A stretch of 64,000 nucleotides of DNA. Source: Stenopsyche tienmushanensis. Taxonomy: Eukaryota > Arthropoda > Insecta > Trichoptera > Stenopsychidae. The stretch covers positions 2,604,001 through 2,668,000 of the forward strand of contig WACJ01000513.1 of NCBI GenBank assembly GCA_008973525.1, written 5' to 3'. The notes under the pieces were generated by a model. That model saw only the letters and a list, made by a program, of their open reading frames with translations, searched no databases and was not told the origin of the DNA. The translations under genes were made by a program, and so were the position numbers. Below are positions 1 through 10,425 of the stretch, piece after piece (positions within the stretch are counted from its first letter, which is position 1; the number at the start of each line of letters is the position of its first letter).

Positions 1-530
1 CCAACGTAAACGTTCTTGGACCAAGGGTTCAGAAGCTTTAACTGTAGCTAAACCTGGCCTACATCCAAAAAAAATTTTGCTATGCATTTGGTGGGACTGG
101 AAGGGGGTAGTTTATTATGAGCTACTTCAGCAAGGTGAAATGATCAATTCAACAAAATATTGTTTCCAACTAGACAATCTAAAGGATGCAATTGCCAGAA
201 AATGGCCAGAATCAGCGAACAGACGAGGCGTTGTTTTTCATCACAATGACGCCAGGCCTCATGTGTCTTTGTTTGTCAGAAATAAATTATTATCGTTTGA
301 CTGGGATTTTTTACATCATCCTCCATACTCTCCGGACATTGCTACCTTGATCAATATTTTGCCAACAAACCTGGGAAATTTTGGCAAGAAGGCATTATGA
401 GGCTTCTGGAGAGATAGAGAAAGGTAATAGAACAGAATGGATCATATATTATTCAATAAATTTTGATGTAATACAAATTACTGTTTATTTTTTTCTTAAT
501 ATGAAAACGAAAGAAACTTATGGGACACCC
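1..530 (+). mobile_element. Mariner transposon 3' half, decayed, truncated by window start
   Basis: The plus strand at 77-400 encodes the C-terminal half of a Tc1/mariner-superfamily (DD34D-type) transposase. A W-D-W-K-G block, the region with H-H-N-D-A-R-P-H-V and the H-P-P-Y-S-P-D-I block around the last catalytic position are all visible. The usual HDN order reads HND here, and after PDI the coding sequence jumps straight to the terminal part, so an internal piece is missing. The copy ends at 530 in a terminal inverted repeat (revcomp GGGTGTCCCATAAGTTTCTT) followed by TA. Related copies lie at 57811 and 61531. It cannot be functional. Confidence 0.85.
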
Positions 531-1324
531 TAATACGTGGATTGTCTCCAAATTATGGCCATCGCTTTGATATAAATTATGGACATTGGCCATATGTGAA
601 TTGGATTGAAATTACGTATAAGCCGTAAAGAGCATAATCCGCTTTGACGAATGCTGGTGTTAACCGTGCCATCAACACAGCATTTATTTTTAAATTTGCG
701 CCATATATAAACATATGTCGGATGATATGAGCCATCATCCAGATTCTCCCATTCGATAGAGGAGCGCCTTCAATCGCTTTCCCCCGAAAGTGATCTCTGA
801 TGTATACTTAGAACGAATTGGATGGCACTCATTGTGATAAGAAAGAGGAGGTTGTGGTGTGCGAAAAGTGGTGAAACGAAATCACGTGACGGTATCGGGA
901 ATGGGGTGAGTGACGCGCGAGTAGAAAGGGGAGTTTTCGGGAAGATGTGTCTTTCTTCCACCGGCGAAACAAAACTTGTAATTAATCTTCCGACCCACGC
1001 TCAAGTTTCCGACATGCCAAGACGAAGTTTTTATGAGTAAAGCTGGCTACACCCATCGCGAGTCACTTAGACACAAAGAGATCTTCGTCGCCTGTTGTAC
1101 ACCGTGTACTGGGCCGCGTCTTCCGAGGGACGTTGTGAGACTAACCCGAATCCGGGACTTTTCCCGTCAAAATACCATTATTTTAAGCTTAATATATACG
1201 CGATAGGACAAATTGGCTTGAACGTCACGAAAAGTGAAACTTGCAGCAACAAATACATCGGATGCAGAAAGAAATTGGTTGAAAAGCGATGAAAAATCGC
1301 GTTTATGTATATACATAACACAAA
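531..1324. other. No gene seen; one repeat fragment
   Basis: No ORF here has recognisable protein content; two short overlapping ORFs near 770-1040 run on opposite strands and look spurious. Positions about 1190-1290 resemble pieces at about 42300-42390 and 47470-47520 (shared core AAATTGGC-TGAA-ATCAC-AAAA), so this is probably a transposon scrap. Confidence 0.6.
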
Positions 1325-1392
1325 GTAACCACTAGAACAGTATTAGTGGTTACAATACCATAAAAACACTAGAATAGTGTTTTTATGGTATT
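1325..1392. repeat. Two back-to-back perfect hairpins
   Basis: Positions 1325-1353 form a hairpin with 10-nt perfect arms (GTAACCACTA / TAGTGGTTAC) and a 9-nt loop. Positions 1354-1392 immediately follow with 18-nt perfect arms (AATACCATAAAAACACTA and its complement) around a 3-nt GAA loop. Both loops carry CTAGAA-AGT, which suggests one arose from the other. They could be a tiny palindromic element or a transcribed structured RNA; nothing around them indicates a gene. Confidence 0.85.
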
Positions 1393-1539
1393 GATTCAAA
1401 CTCTGATTAAGGAAATATTCTAGTCTAGAGGTATGTTTTATCGACATTTTCAGGATATATAAAAACATTTAAAAAAATAATAATTAAAAAAATTCTAGGC
1501 TGATAAAGCGTAAGAGGTAAAAAAGAGCCTATCCTGGTT

Positions 1540-1835
1540 GACACAATTTCAACCCTTTTAGTCATTTAAAATTTAAATAATTTGAAAGATTCTTAATTAA
1601 AAAAAATGTCGCTATAGCTCATACCTCAAAAAAGAAAAGTATATTTTTTTTCGCAAAACGGCGACTGTTTAAAAAAATAGTATTTTTTTGGTTTTATTTT
1701 TTCACAGTTTTAATCTTTTTAAATAGTTAAAAATAAAATTTTGACATAAATTTGGTAGGAACTATAGAAAATTATATATTAAAATTTTGATTGATAAAAA
1801 CTTGAGATATCCTGTCAACTAATAATTCAGTAGTT
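1540..1835 (-). repeat. Dispersed AT-rich repeat, family Q (copy 1)
   Basis: The minus strand matches about 21300-21640, 35090-35370 and 48690-49035 over about 300 bp. Shared features in order are a GACA-GA-ATCTCAAG start, an ATTTATGTCAAAATTTTATTTTTAACTA tract, an AAACAGTCGCCATTTTG-like motif and a TTGTGTCAA end. There is no coding content. The copy at 21276 has terminal inverted repeats, which suggests a non-autonomous DNA transposon. Confidence 0.75.
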
Positions 1836-3109
1836 CAAAATATTCTATTCACCCAAGATCACGATTGAATGCTTAAAGAATTAAATAGTTGATCTTAGAT
1901 AGGCTTGAGATAGCATATTTGGATCGCTCTTATCCTTTTGACGAGTATGCCCGCACATATTGCGGGCGCGTTGAAACGATCCAGAAATATCCGCATATGC
2001 ATGCTTTTAAATACGTTTTAAGCGAAGGACATCTTTTAAATGTTGGAGATATAGTTTAGCAGAATATCCCAGAGCAATTTACTGCGTCAGCAATTTATTT
2101 TTATGGCCCAATTGCTGATCGGCACCGCAACTTCTAAGCGCTCAGCGAAAAAGTCCACCCAAAGCTTCCCAAAATGACGTCGCGCATACAATGAGGTTTA
2201 CCCATCTTTAACGAAAAGTCATTAATTTGGCTTTTTAACAAGCTCAGGCGCTGTCAAAACCAAGATTTTTTTCTTGTGTCTAACATTCAAACACAATAAT
2301 TAATGAAACTATATTTGTAAAGTGCACCCGACGATTTTTCATCCGACACACTGAAAAAAATTAACACGCCATAACGCGAGGAAATATTTCAGCTCGTAAA
2401 AAGATTATTAATCCATGCATATGTTATAGGATTCGTTTTTTGTCCCGTTTCTATCCGATTGTTATTCCGATCGAGGAAAGATATTTAAATGGTGATGTAA
2501 TAGACAGCCTCGACATATTCTTGACACTTAAAATTTACATCTACAATCGATTTATCATCATCAAAATAAATTCAAATATTGTAGAAGAGCAACATCTTTG
2601 AATTTATACGCAATGCAATTCAAAACATCGATAAAAAGGATGCAATTTAATGTATTGCCAAAATCAAGAAAGGATCCCAATAAACTCTTCTTATGACATC
2701 ATATCCATAATCAGATATTGGCGTTATTAATACATTCCCTTAACACTAACCTATCGTGTTAAATCCTTTTTTAAACGCAATTAACCCCTAAGGTTTCGAT
2801 GCTTTAAAAAAGTTAAGTATACTTGACTAAAGATGAACGTGCACGTTTCTTGCGTCTACCAATAGTAACCCGACGGGAATGTGTTAATACAGGATTTTTC
2901 TATGGAATTTCAGATAGAAGGTCTATAAGCAATTATAACTATAATCGGTTATGATAGGATAGGATTACTAAAATAGGGGTTTTAAATTATGGATGAGTGT
3001 CAAAAAATCATTAATTTTATAGCACAAATTCATTAATCGCTTTAGAATTTACTATTTTAGATCCAAAAATTTAGGCAAATCAGGATTCAGCTAAATAATG
3101 GATTGGGAT
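1836..3109. other. Gene-free AT-rich stretch
   Basis: I see no coding exon, repeat or RNA gene that I can support here. Confidence 0.5.
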
Positions 3110-3870
3110 TAGGAAATCCAATCCTGAGCCAAAATTTCGATCCCGGGATTTCGGGATTTCATTAGACAATCCCGAGACCAGTCCTGGGATCCCGAGATTG
3201 GGATTTTCAATATTTTAAGAAATTACATTGATAAACTTAATCAAAAATTACTAATAAGTCCATTTGTTCAATCCTCGTCGGAGGTATCGTCATCAGACAT
3301 TTGAATGCTATTTAAATATCTAAGTAAAATTCCTTTCTGCTGAGAAACAAATTAAAACTCGCAAAATTCCCGATTTCACGACAAAATATTTATTTCCGTT
3401 GCCGCAGATAAATACTTATATACTATAATACTTTAATGTGATTCGTAATTATATTACGGAGGAATACAAAAAATCTGAACCCCGTATCTATTATATTTCA
3501 TATCGATATTCCCATTATTCGTCGAGGTGTAGTAAATACATCACCGGTAGGGAAAGGTTACTATAACAATTTGAAAAACATACATGTACGCTATGTATGT
3601 ATACATAGATTAGACAGTCACTGCTCCAATGCGTCGCCTAAGTTCGTCAATTAGTAATTACGCCACCGTTTCCAAGCGTCCAGATTTCGTCGGGAATGTC
3701 TCGATTTAGTAGCCTTCATCGTGTTGGTGAGGTGTACGATTTTTGTTAAATAAAAAATTCAATCCCGGGATTTTCGGGATTACGTTTTCTAATCCCGGGA
3801 TTCTTAATTACCTAAAACTGTCCGGGATCCCGGGATCCCGGGATCCGGGATCCCAGGATTGGATTCCCTA
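3110..3870 (-). mobile_element. hAT-type non-autonomous element, CCCGGGAT family (copy 1)
   Basis: The ends are TAGG-AAATCCAATCC at 3110 and GGATTGGATTCCCTA at 3856-3870, followed inward by many copies of ATCCCGGGAT on both sides. It is the inverted counterpart of the element at 39284-40095 and shares both subterminal regions and the AATATCGATATGAAATATAA interior. The hAT C-terminal coding piece of the other copy is largely deleted here. The flanking 8-mers do not match, so the target duplication has decayed. Confidence 0.8.
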
Positions 3871-3917
3871 TCCACGACGCAGCTGGCCAATAAGAGAGCG
3901 ATAATTATTGTGTAGAG

Positions 3918-4010
3918 CAATGTAAATATAGAAATAGCATAAAACAACCCCTAGATGCGTGCGTCTATTTTATTATATATTACACAACACACAGCTTAAT
4001 CTTTTAGCTA
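3918..4010 (+). repeat. Dispersed repeat R (copy 1)
   Basis: The motif TCTATTTTATTATATATTAC followed by ACAACAC recurs at 42116, 47256 and 47644 with similar flanks (a TATATAC-TAGCATA run upstream and TTTTAGCTA downstream). It is a short transposon-derived repeat of unknown class. Confidence 0.6.
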
Positions 4011-4059
4011 ACAATTTCCATCAACAAACGTTAAAAACGATGTGTAGCATTGACGAACT

Positions 4060-4341
4060 ATTATCCTCATGCACCGATCGCTTCTTGCGCGTGTACCATT
4101 GTCGATTCGGCGGTGACGCGCAGGAGGTGGGAATCATGAGAAATCATGGGATAGCCTTGGCTGTGGAAGAATGTCCTTCCCGCGGCCAGATTCCTCTCTC
4201 TCTCGTTATTAATAAAGAGGCCTACATAACGAGCAGAATAGATCCGCGTGCGAGCGACTTGCACTTGAGAGCGGGACGTTGCCCGGGAATTCTGCCCTGC
4301 AAGCGCCCATGATCTTACTCTTCATTGGTGTCAGAAGTGAA
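4060..4341 (+). mobile_element. LTR-retrotransposon relic with tRNA-Leu primer site
   Basis: The LTR-like core (AGCCTTGGCTG-GGAAGAATGTCCTTCCCGCGGCCAGAT, then ATTAATAAAGA carrying AATAAA) recurs at least six more times in the window. At 4327-4341 the element reads TGGTGTCAGAAGTGA, complementary to the 3' end of tRNA-Leu and therefore a minus-strand primer-binding site. No gag or pol reading frame follows, so only LTR and leader remain. Confidence 0.75.
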
Positions 4342-4525
4342 ATAAAATTGACTTACTGTCTGGTTATCTAATAATATAATAAAACCTCTGTAATCATTAT
4401 TTAATGAATGGATTAGGGATCATCGTACAAAAATGTACTCCTAGAGGAGCATCTGATTAAAAGAAAAGCAATTAAATTATTTGAGTATTTAAAGGAAAAA
4501 TAACACGATTTAATCTCCCTCTCGT

Positions 4526-4660
4526 GCATGCGCTTGTTAACAAACTAAAGACGTACAGGTACATTTAAAATATGAAAATGTTTGATTTACAGATTTTCTT
4601 CAACTCAAATTTTGTATTTTTCTATAGCGTGAACGCTATAGAAAAATCGACGCTATAGAT
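4526..4660. mobile_element. Pogo-like MITE remnant
   Basis: GCATGCGCTTGTTAACAAAC and TCTATAGCG/CGCTATAGA blocks match the MITE copies at 46863 and 59259. Only the middle and one end survive. Confidence 0.45.
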
Positions 4661-6420
4661 CTATATGCATTCCATTCAGATACTCATTTCAATGGGATCC
4701 ACCGGAATTATTTAAAAAAAAACTCGAGATAAAAAGAGGCTATCAGCAGCGTTTGATGATTATGATGGAATCAGCTCGGATCAGTGCTGTGTTTCAATTT
4801 TGTGTGCGCGCACAGGAGTCCAAATGTATATCTAGAGCAGCCAATAAAAACACAGATAGACATCATAATGATTCTGCGTTCATTTCTCTTCATCGCGAAT
4901 CCCATTTCTTATTAGATTACGAACCAGACGAGGAGAGCTGCCGACCCTAGCGAAAGGTCATTAATATCACTTTAGTCGGGGGACGGGCAGAAACCCGGCC
5001 GAGGACGGAAGAAGGAGTAGACAAAAAGTACACAAAAGCCACTTAAATTCCGTGTGTTTTAAAGAAAAATCCCACCGCGCGACGTCGCCATTGTCGCTTA
5101 TTAACCTTCCTTTATTCCCTCCATTATTCCGCTTCCCGGTGCCGCCATCTTCAATTAAGCGCCGACACCATCTTCTACATTTCGAAGATCTCACAAATGA
5201 GAACGCTCATTTTTCATCGACTCCGCGTAGAATGTATCGGTGGGGACTGGAAAAAGGTCGCATTTTCCAGTCCACTTTCAGCCTAAAAAGACTCGCAATA
5301 CTCAAATATGAGCCAACGGCGATTGAGGCGTTAAACCGCTCCATTTTAAAAGCAACACCTGAATAAATGCCGATGATTTTTAAGCTATCAATTAAAGCCT
5401 AGTATGATCATTGCATACATGCATTGATAATGCATATTATAGCAAATTTATCGACATTAAGTGATGCGACCAATAAAATGCAACGTGCAACGATCGAACA
5501 TCTCTTAATGAACCCGATTTGCCACATTCTGGTTATAATTTATTTGAATCACTTAAGAAAGCATTCGGACGATTTTCACATTCGACATTTCAATGTATGC
5601 AGTTGATTTCCATGAATTCCACTTATAATGCAATAAAATTATTGCAATGTACGAATTTATATAGGACAGCCTGTTTTAAATAAATCCACTTTTCTCTCAG
5701 AACCGCACAACGTGAATCAAGCTTGTATATCATTAAACTCCACTGATAGCACACAATATATTAATGTAGGGGTACCTTTACAGCATAACCATGCCATCGA
5801 TATACGAATGTATGATGAGACGCAAAACACCCGTCTCTGTCTCCGATTCACTCAATGTGCGAGAATGCTCTCTCTGTATCGCTCGAATCCGAACGCACAT
5901 GTGCGCGATTACTCATTAATGGATTGAATAGCAAAAAATGGGACATTCATTAAAGAATATTTTTAATAGAAATAACATAATTTGGATAATCCGTCCATGG
6001 ATTTCATGAATGTAATTAAAGGCCACACCGATAATTGGTTTCTAGCCACGTTGGTGATTTTTTGGAGTCGGTTCGATTCCCTCAACACGGAAGAGAGATT
6101 AAGGCAAGGGCGGCGATGAGTTTCGGCGTGTCTCCTCACACCTTCGCCAGACCGCATGATGTACCGCAAGCAGCATAGCATCCATCAAACAGGCTCCCGG
6201 GGGAGTCGCAAGCCGGCCCGCATCCCGTCTAATGCCTTTCAGATAACTTAACACCGAAGTTATATATATGCCAGTCGTCGACAACCTTTGCTGGAACCGC
6301 CACTCTAATTGTAAGCCATCTTTCATAAATACATTCATATTCGGTAATATTAAACGAGGCCACAATTAACGAACAGGGCTCAATTATAACAGGAATGCTT
6401 CATGTTCTTACAGATCAATA
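4661..6420. other. Gene-free stretch with one dispersed repeat
   Basis: No ORF has convincing coding character; the longest, a 104-aa ORF at 5052-5366, has no domain or splice context. About 5835-5925 (minus) matches about 30847-30930 (plus) over roughly 90 bp, and a shorter match lies near 20950. Each contains the palindrome-like CGCACAT-TGTGCG. This is probably an unnamed repeat. Confidence 0.5.
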
Positions 6421-6510
6421 ACGACGCTCAATTTTTAAATGCAAATAAAACAAGTTATATGAAAGATATTCAAAACATTTTAATTGTATTTAAAAGAATA
6501 TTTTATGGCA

Positions 6511-6816
6511 TTATATATACAATATAACATCATTCAAATGTACGCCGCAGCTTTGCTTGGTGGCACGTATTCGGGAGCTTAAATTTTCAATGACTTTATA
6601 GCACAAATTTGGCAGAATTTGCTGGATGGCGTTCTTTATGTTGGATTTGAGGGCATGAATTGTTTGTAGTTTATACGTATAATTCTGAGATTTAAGATAG
6701 CTCCAAAGGACGTAGTCTAAAGGCGTTAAACCTATGCCCTCAAATCGCTCGTGCAGTGTGTCCATTATGGCATGCGCTATATGGCACGTAAAGCCATCTT
6801 ATTGATACCACTTATC
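6511..6816 (-). mobile_element. Mariner/Tc1-type transposase C-terminus, decayed
   Basis: The minus strand encodes the end of an IS630/Tc1/mariner transposase: a D-G-x-T-C-H-x-A-H-A block, M-D-T-L-H-E-R-F-E-G, T-P-L-D-Y-V-L-W-S-Y-L-K-S-Q (last catalytic Asp region) and the terminal S-R-I-R-A-T-K, H-L-N-D-V-I. Upstream sequence is frameshifted. The 3' end (6430-6500) shares an untranslated tail (ATTTTTAAATGCAAATAAAAC) with relics at 30120 and 31175. This is a different mariner lineage from the copy at 1-530. Confidence 0.85.
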
Positions 6817-8340
6817 GTCGGTATCTATATCATACAGCTTAGGCTACAAGAAGCTGCTTATCATATCCATTCATCTTAAAATAGGCTTCATGGTTGAAGA
6901 TTTTCTTGGTGAAACTTGTCTCAAATGAAGCAAAGATTTTGAAAATAAATTTTGATAATTTTTACATATTATTCAATGCTATAACTTTCCATAGTAATTT
7001 GCCATTTCCATATAATCTAACAAACTTCAAGCGTCCCTAATGAAAAAACATTTAGTGTTCCTGATTATTCCTTTAATGAACCATTTTCTTCTTTAAATTC
7101 TGCATTGTTCCTATCCTATTCCTATCCTTAAGATTAATTTTGAGTCAATTTTTCGCGCAATCGAATATTTATTTTCAATCATATTCCGAGATCACAAATA
7201 TGCATTTCATTCCGAGACGGCTTAAATTTGAATACATACCATTTTTCGGCCGATTTTTATAAAATATCTCAACTCATCAATTGTGCAGACTGTTCCTTGT
7301 TAATATCGCTGGCATTGTATACGCCGGGAGAGCAGACGAGAAACATCTTCCCGCGTCCAGAGGCCCTAAAGAATACATAGGGCGCTAAAGATAAGATTAG
7401 TGTAACCATTCCGGGGCGTATAAATAGCGGGAATCCCCTAAATTTGATGAATAATCGTCGACTCATTGAAATACGTCCGCTATGAAGTGGCTCTTGTGAT
7501 GTGCCCAGGAAATATTAATTGGGGGGAAACGGATCGAAATGCCGATAAAGATCATTGAAGATCAAGAACTTTAATTTATCATCGCTTGTGAAGATCTTAA
7601 CTTGTTGAAATTGCAAAATCAAATATACGATGCATCCATAAAAACAGAATGCTGCAGGGAAATTACATTATTTTAAACACGAATAACATAAAAATCACAT
7701 CTCTAAGGCGAACGCTCACTACTCCCTTATCCATTACAATATTATGATTAAATATATATATTAAAATAATGTTAGATCTTGTACTTTGTAATGAGTGCTA
7801 TTTTACTCTTTTTATAACAGGAATTATTTCAGAGCACGCATTTAAAATAAGGAAGTTTCCCTGCCGCACCCAATATTTTTAAAAAGAAAAAAGTTTAATC
7901 TCACGACATTATATCATTTATAAGCGATATTTTTAGCGTCGAGGGCAGAACTAACATTTAAGTTATGCGAATATATAGAATTTGACCCAAATCACATGTT
8001 TTCAAATAATAATGATGTGGTGCATCCAGGTTTATCACAAATTCATCCCCATTTATAGCACACTATCGCGTATTATTGCATTTCAACGATTTAAATTAAA
8101 TCAAATTTGAATATAAGAGTGATTAGGCTGACTGTTCGATTTGCACATCCACGATTAATTCATATTGACCGAGCTCGTGTTTAAGTTAAAATTTGATGAA
8201 ATGAAATGACGATGGGCTTCTTTGGGCAATATTTTGACTGGGTATCATAAAGGTCTTCCAAATGCGACGCTTAGATATCAACACTGTATAATGACGTCTT
8301 TTCAAATGACTTGTTAGAGTCCAGTCATCTCAATGAACAT
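6817..8340. other. Gene-free stretch
   Basis: No coding exon is supported. About 6950-7010 (minus) resembles the small repeat at 29750, 35615 and 39068 (GGCAAATTA-TATG-AA--TTAT-G--TTGAA). Confidence 0.45.
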
Positions 8341-8353
8341 GTGGGAGTACACT

Positions 8354-8420
8354 ACATTGGTGTCAGAAGTGGGAAGCCACGTTACAATACCTTTAATCAA
8401 TTATTTATATTGTATTTGTC
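8354..8420 (+). mobile_element. LTR-element primer site and leader relic
   Basis: TTGGTGTCAGAAGTGGGAAG is a tRNA-Leu primer-binding site. The following CCACGTTACAATACCTTTAA leader is repeated almost exactly after the primer site at 10357. Neither copy has an open gag frame. Confidence 0.65.
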
Positions 8421-10309
8421 GCCTAGTGTTATAAAATACGTTTTGGTGCAAATAAATATATTGTGTTGTTCAGGGAAGATGTCTAAATAAATTAAAATAC
8501 TGCTTGGTGTGCATTTTGGGCAAATTATTCTATACAAGGCAAAATGTGTTTATGTATGAAATATGGTTTTGAATGGATTTTTAAAGCACCAAATAGATAC
8601 AGTGGCGGATATTTATGAAATCTGTTCGCAGTCGGTACGTTTCGCCGTCCATTGATCCACTAACAACCGCTTCCTCCCCTTTTTGACGTGAAGGAAGCTG
8701 GGAACGGGGGGGTTAACTCGTGTCGAAGATAGAGTCAAGATAGACAAAAGCCACCTCGTTCTGGACATCATTAATAATGATTTATTTTCGGACACCTATT
8801 ATGGTGGAAGCGGTCAGCTTATTGCGCGTCCTGCAAAATGAATGAAAGTGGAAAATACACATACTTGCGAATATGGGGGAGGATAAGCCTCCAGATAAAC
8901 ATGTAAGCGTCCAGATATTTATATATCACGGAATATTTGGATTAAAATAAGGCCGATTTTCAAATCCTTTTAATGTCGATTAATCGCCAATCAAGTAAGA
9001 TGGACGCAAAACATATGGTACCATTCCTTGTTTCATAAAACATTCCCGATTTCGATTATTTTCTGTATCATGCGCTAGTTATGGATCTGGTGAGTCCACT
9101 CCTGCTAATGTCAAAGTGCTAGTAAATCCTTTTGGAAGATTTGAATTGATTCTTGTTGAATGGGGGAAGATGGTGGTCCATCGTCCAGTAAGCCAACGTC
9201 CCCTCCGGTTGAAGTCTTGGAATTAGGGCCGGCAGGACTCTCATTAATATCAATACAGAGTGAGGTATTTCATAGACATTTTCGCACCAGGCAGCCGGGA
9301 GCTCTTCCGGTCATTCCCTCGGGAGAACACCGGGAAACAGAATGTTACAATCTGGGATGCGGCCAACCCATACCTTAAAGCACATACCGCTCTTCTTGTA
9401 CATACTTTTTAGAGCCACGGCGTAAAAGCTTCCTAATACAGCGGGTGTTGCAAAAAGACTCGGATTTCATTTTTTAAACTATATTAAAAGCATCTAAAAT
9501 CCATTAAATACGAAATAAATACATACTCAATATAGACACCGATATAAAAATAAAGCTAGAACGAAATCGTTCATGAAACAGATAAACAAATAAAACAGAA
9601 TGTCCAAATGTTAAATCGCAAAGTAAGGGATGATATTTTTGATTTTTTTTTTTTGCTACGGTAAAAAACATCCCCCGTCGTCTCATGTCGAAATACCAAT
9701 ACATAATAAACGTAGCTTTTTGCTCGCATTTTTATCGGTAACAAATGTAACTTTTAGGATCAACAATTTCCGTTTTTTACCGAGCCCGAAAAAAAAATCG
9801 TACAGATTTGTTAAGCAAGTCCCAGTTGGCGGGAGAGAATCGGTCATAAAGGGAACGAAAATACGGGATGTACCTGGTGGTCGAAATTTTTAAGCACAAA
9901 TGAATTGCACGATGTTCGAATAAAATTATTAATAACCGCGAATTTGGGAGCCCGATCAAAATGGACGACGGCATCTTGCAGGCAAAAACTGTGGTGGATT
10001 TAACTTTAATAATATAGCAGATTGCAAACAAACTTTCAGCAATTTCGTTGAAGTTTATAAGGACTTATAAAAACATTCAACAGGTTAATTTAAATGTAAC
10101 TCCATTTGATATGAAAAACCCGCTTTATCCACATTTTTGAATGATATAACCATTATTTTTTTATATTTGTTCAGTACACGTCTTACGCTAAAGAGAGTTT
10201 TATCGGTTTGTTTGATTGTATTCATCTGATAATACTGTAATATTTCTTCCTAGTGTTGTGTACTCCAAGCTGAGACTATCAAACATCCAGCTAATATGCA
10301 TCAAATCAA
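8421..10309. other. Gene-free stretch
   Basis: Several short ORFs occur (for example 9160-9378 plus and 9777-10031 minus) but none shows a domain, signal peptide or splice context. I see nothing I can name. Confidence 0.45.
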
Positions 10310-10425
10310 TCGCTATGGGACGACATCCTTCTCGCGGTCAGATCTCTCATTGTTACGACATTGGTGTCAGAAGTGAGAAACCACGTTACAATACTTTTAA
10401 TCAATTATTTATATTATTCTAGCGA
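10310..10425 (+). mobile_element. LTR relic with tRNA-Leu primer site
   Basis: CATCCTTCTCGCGGTCAGAT is a worn version of the LTR core, followed at 10355 by TTGGTGTCAGAAGTGAGAAA and the same leader as at 8354. It is a fragment only. Confidence 0.65.

Noticed and set aside
4327..4341. TGGTGTCAGAAGTG as part of a tRNA-Leu gene
   Set aside because: Only the 3'-terminal complement of tRNA-Leu is present, without cloverleaf arms, and it follows LTR sequence, so it is a primer-binding site.
5052..5366. 104-codon ORF as a gene
   Set aside because: Its composition is unremarkable, an opposite-strand ORF overlaps it, and no promoter or exon signals are present.
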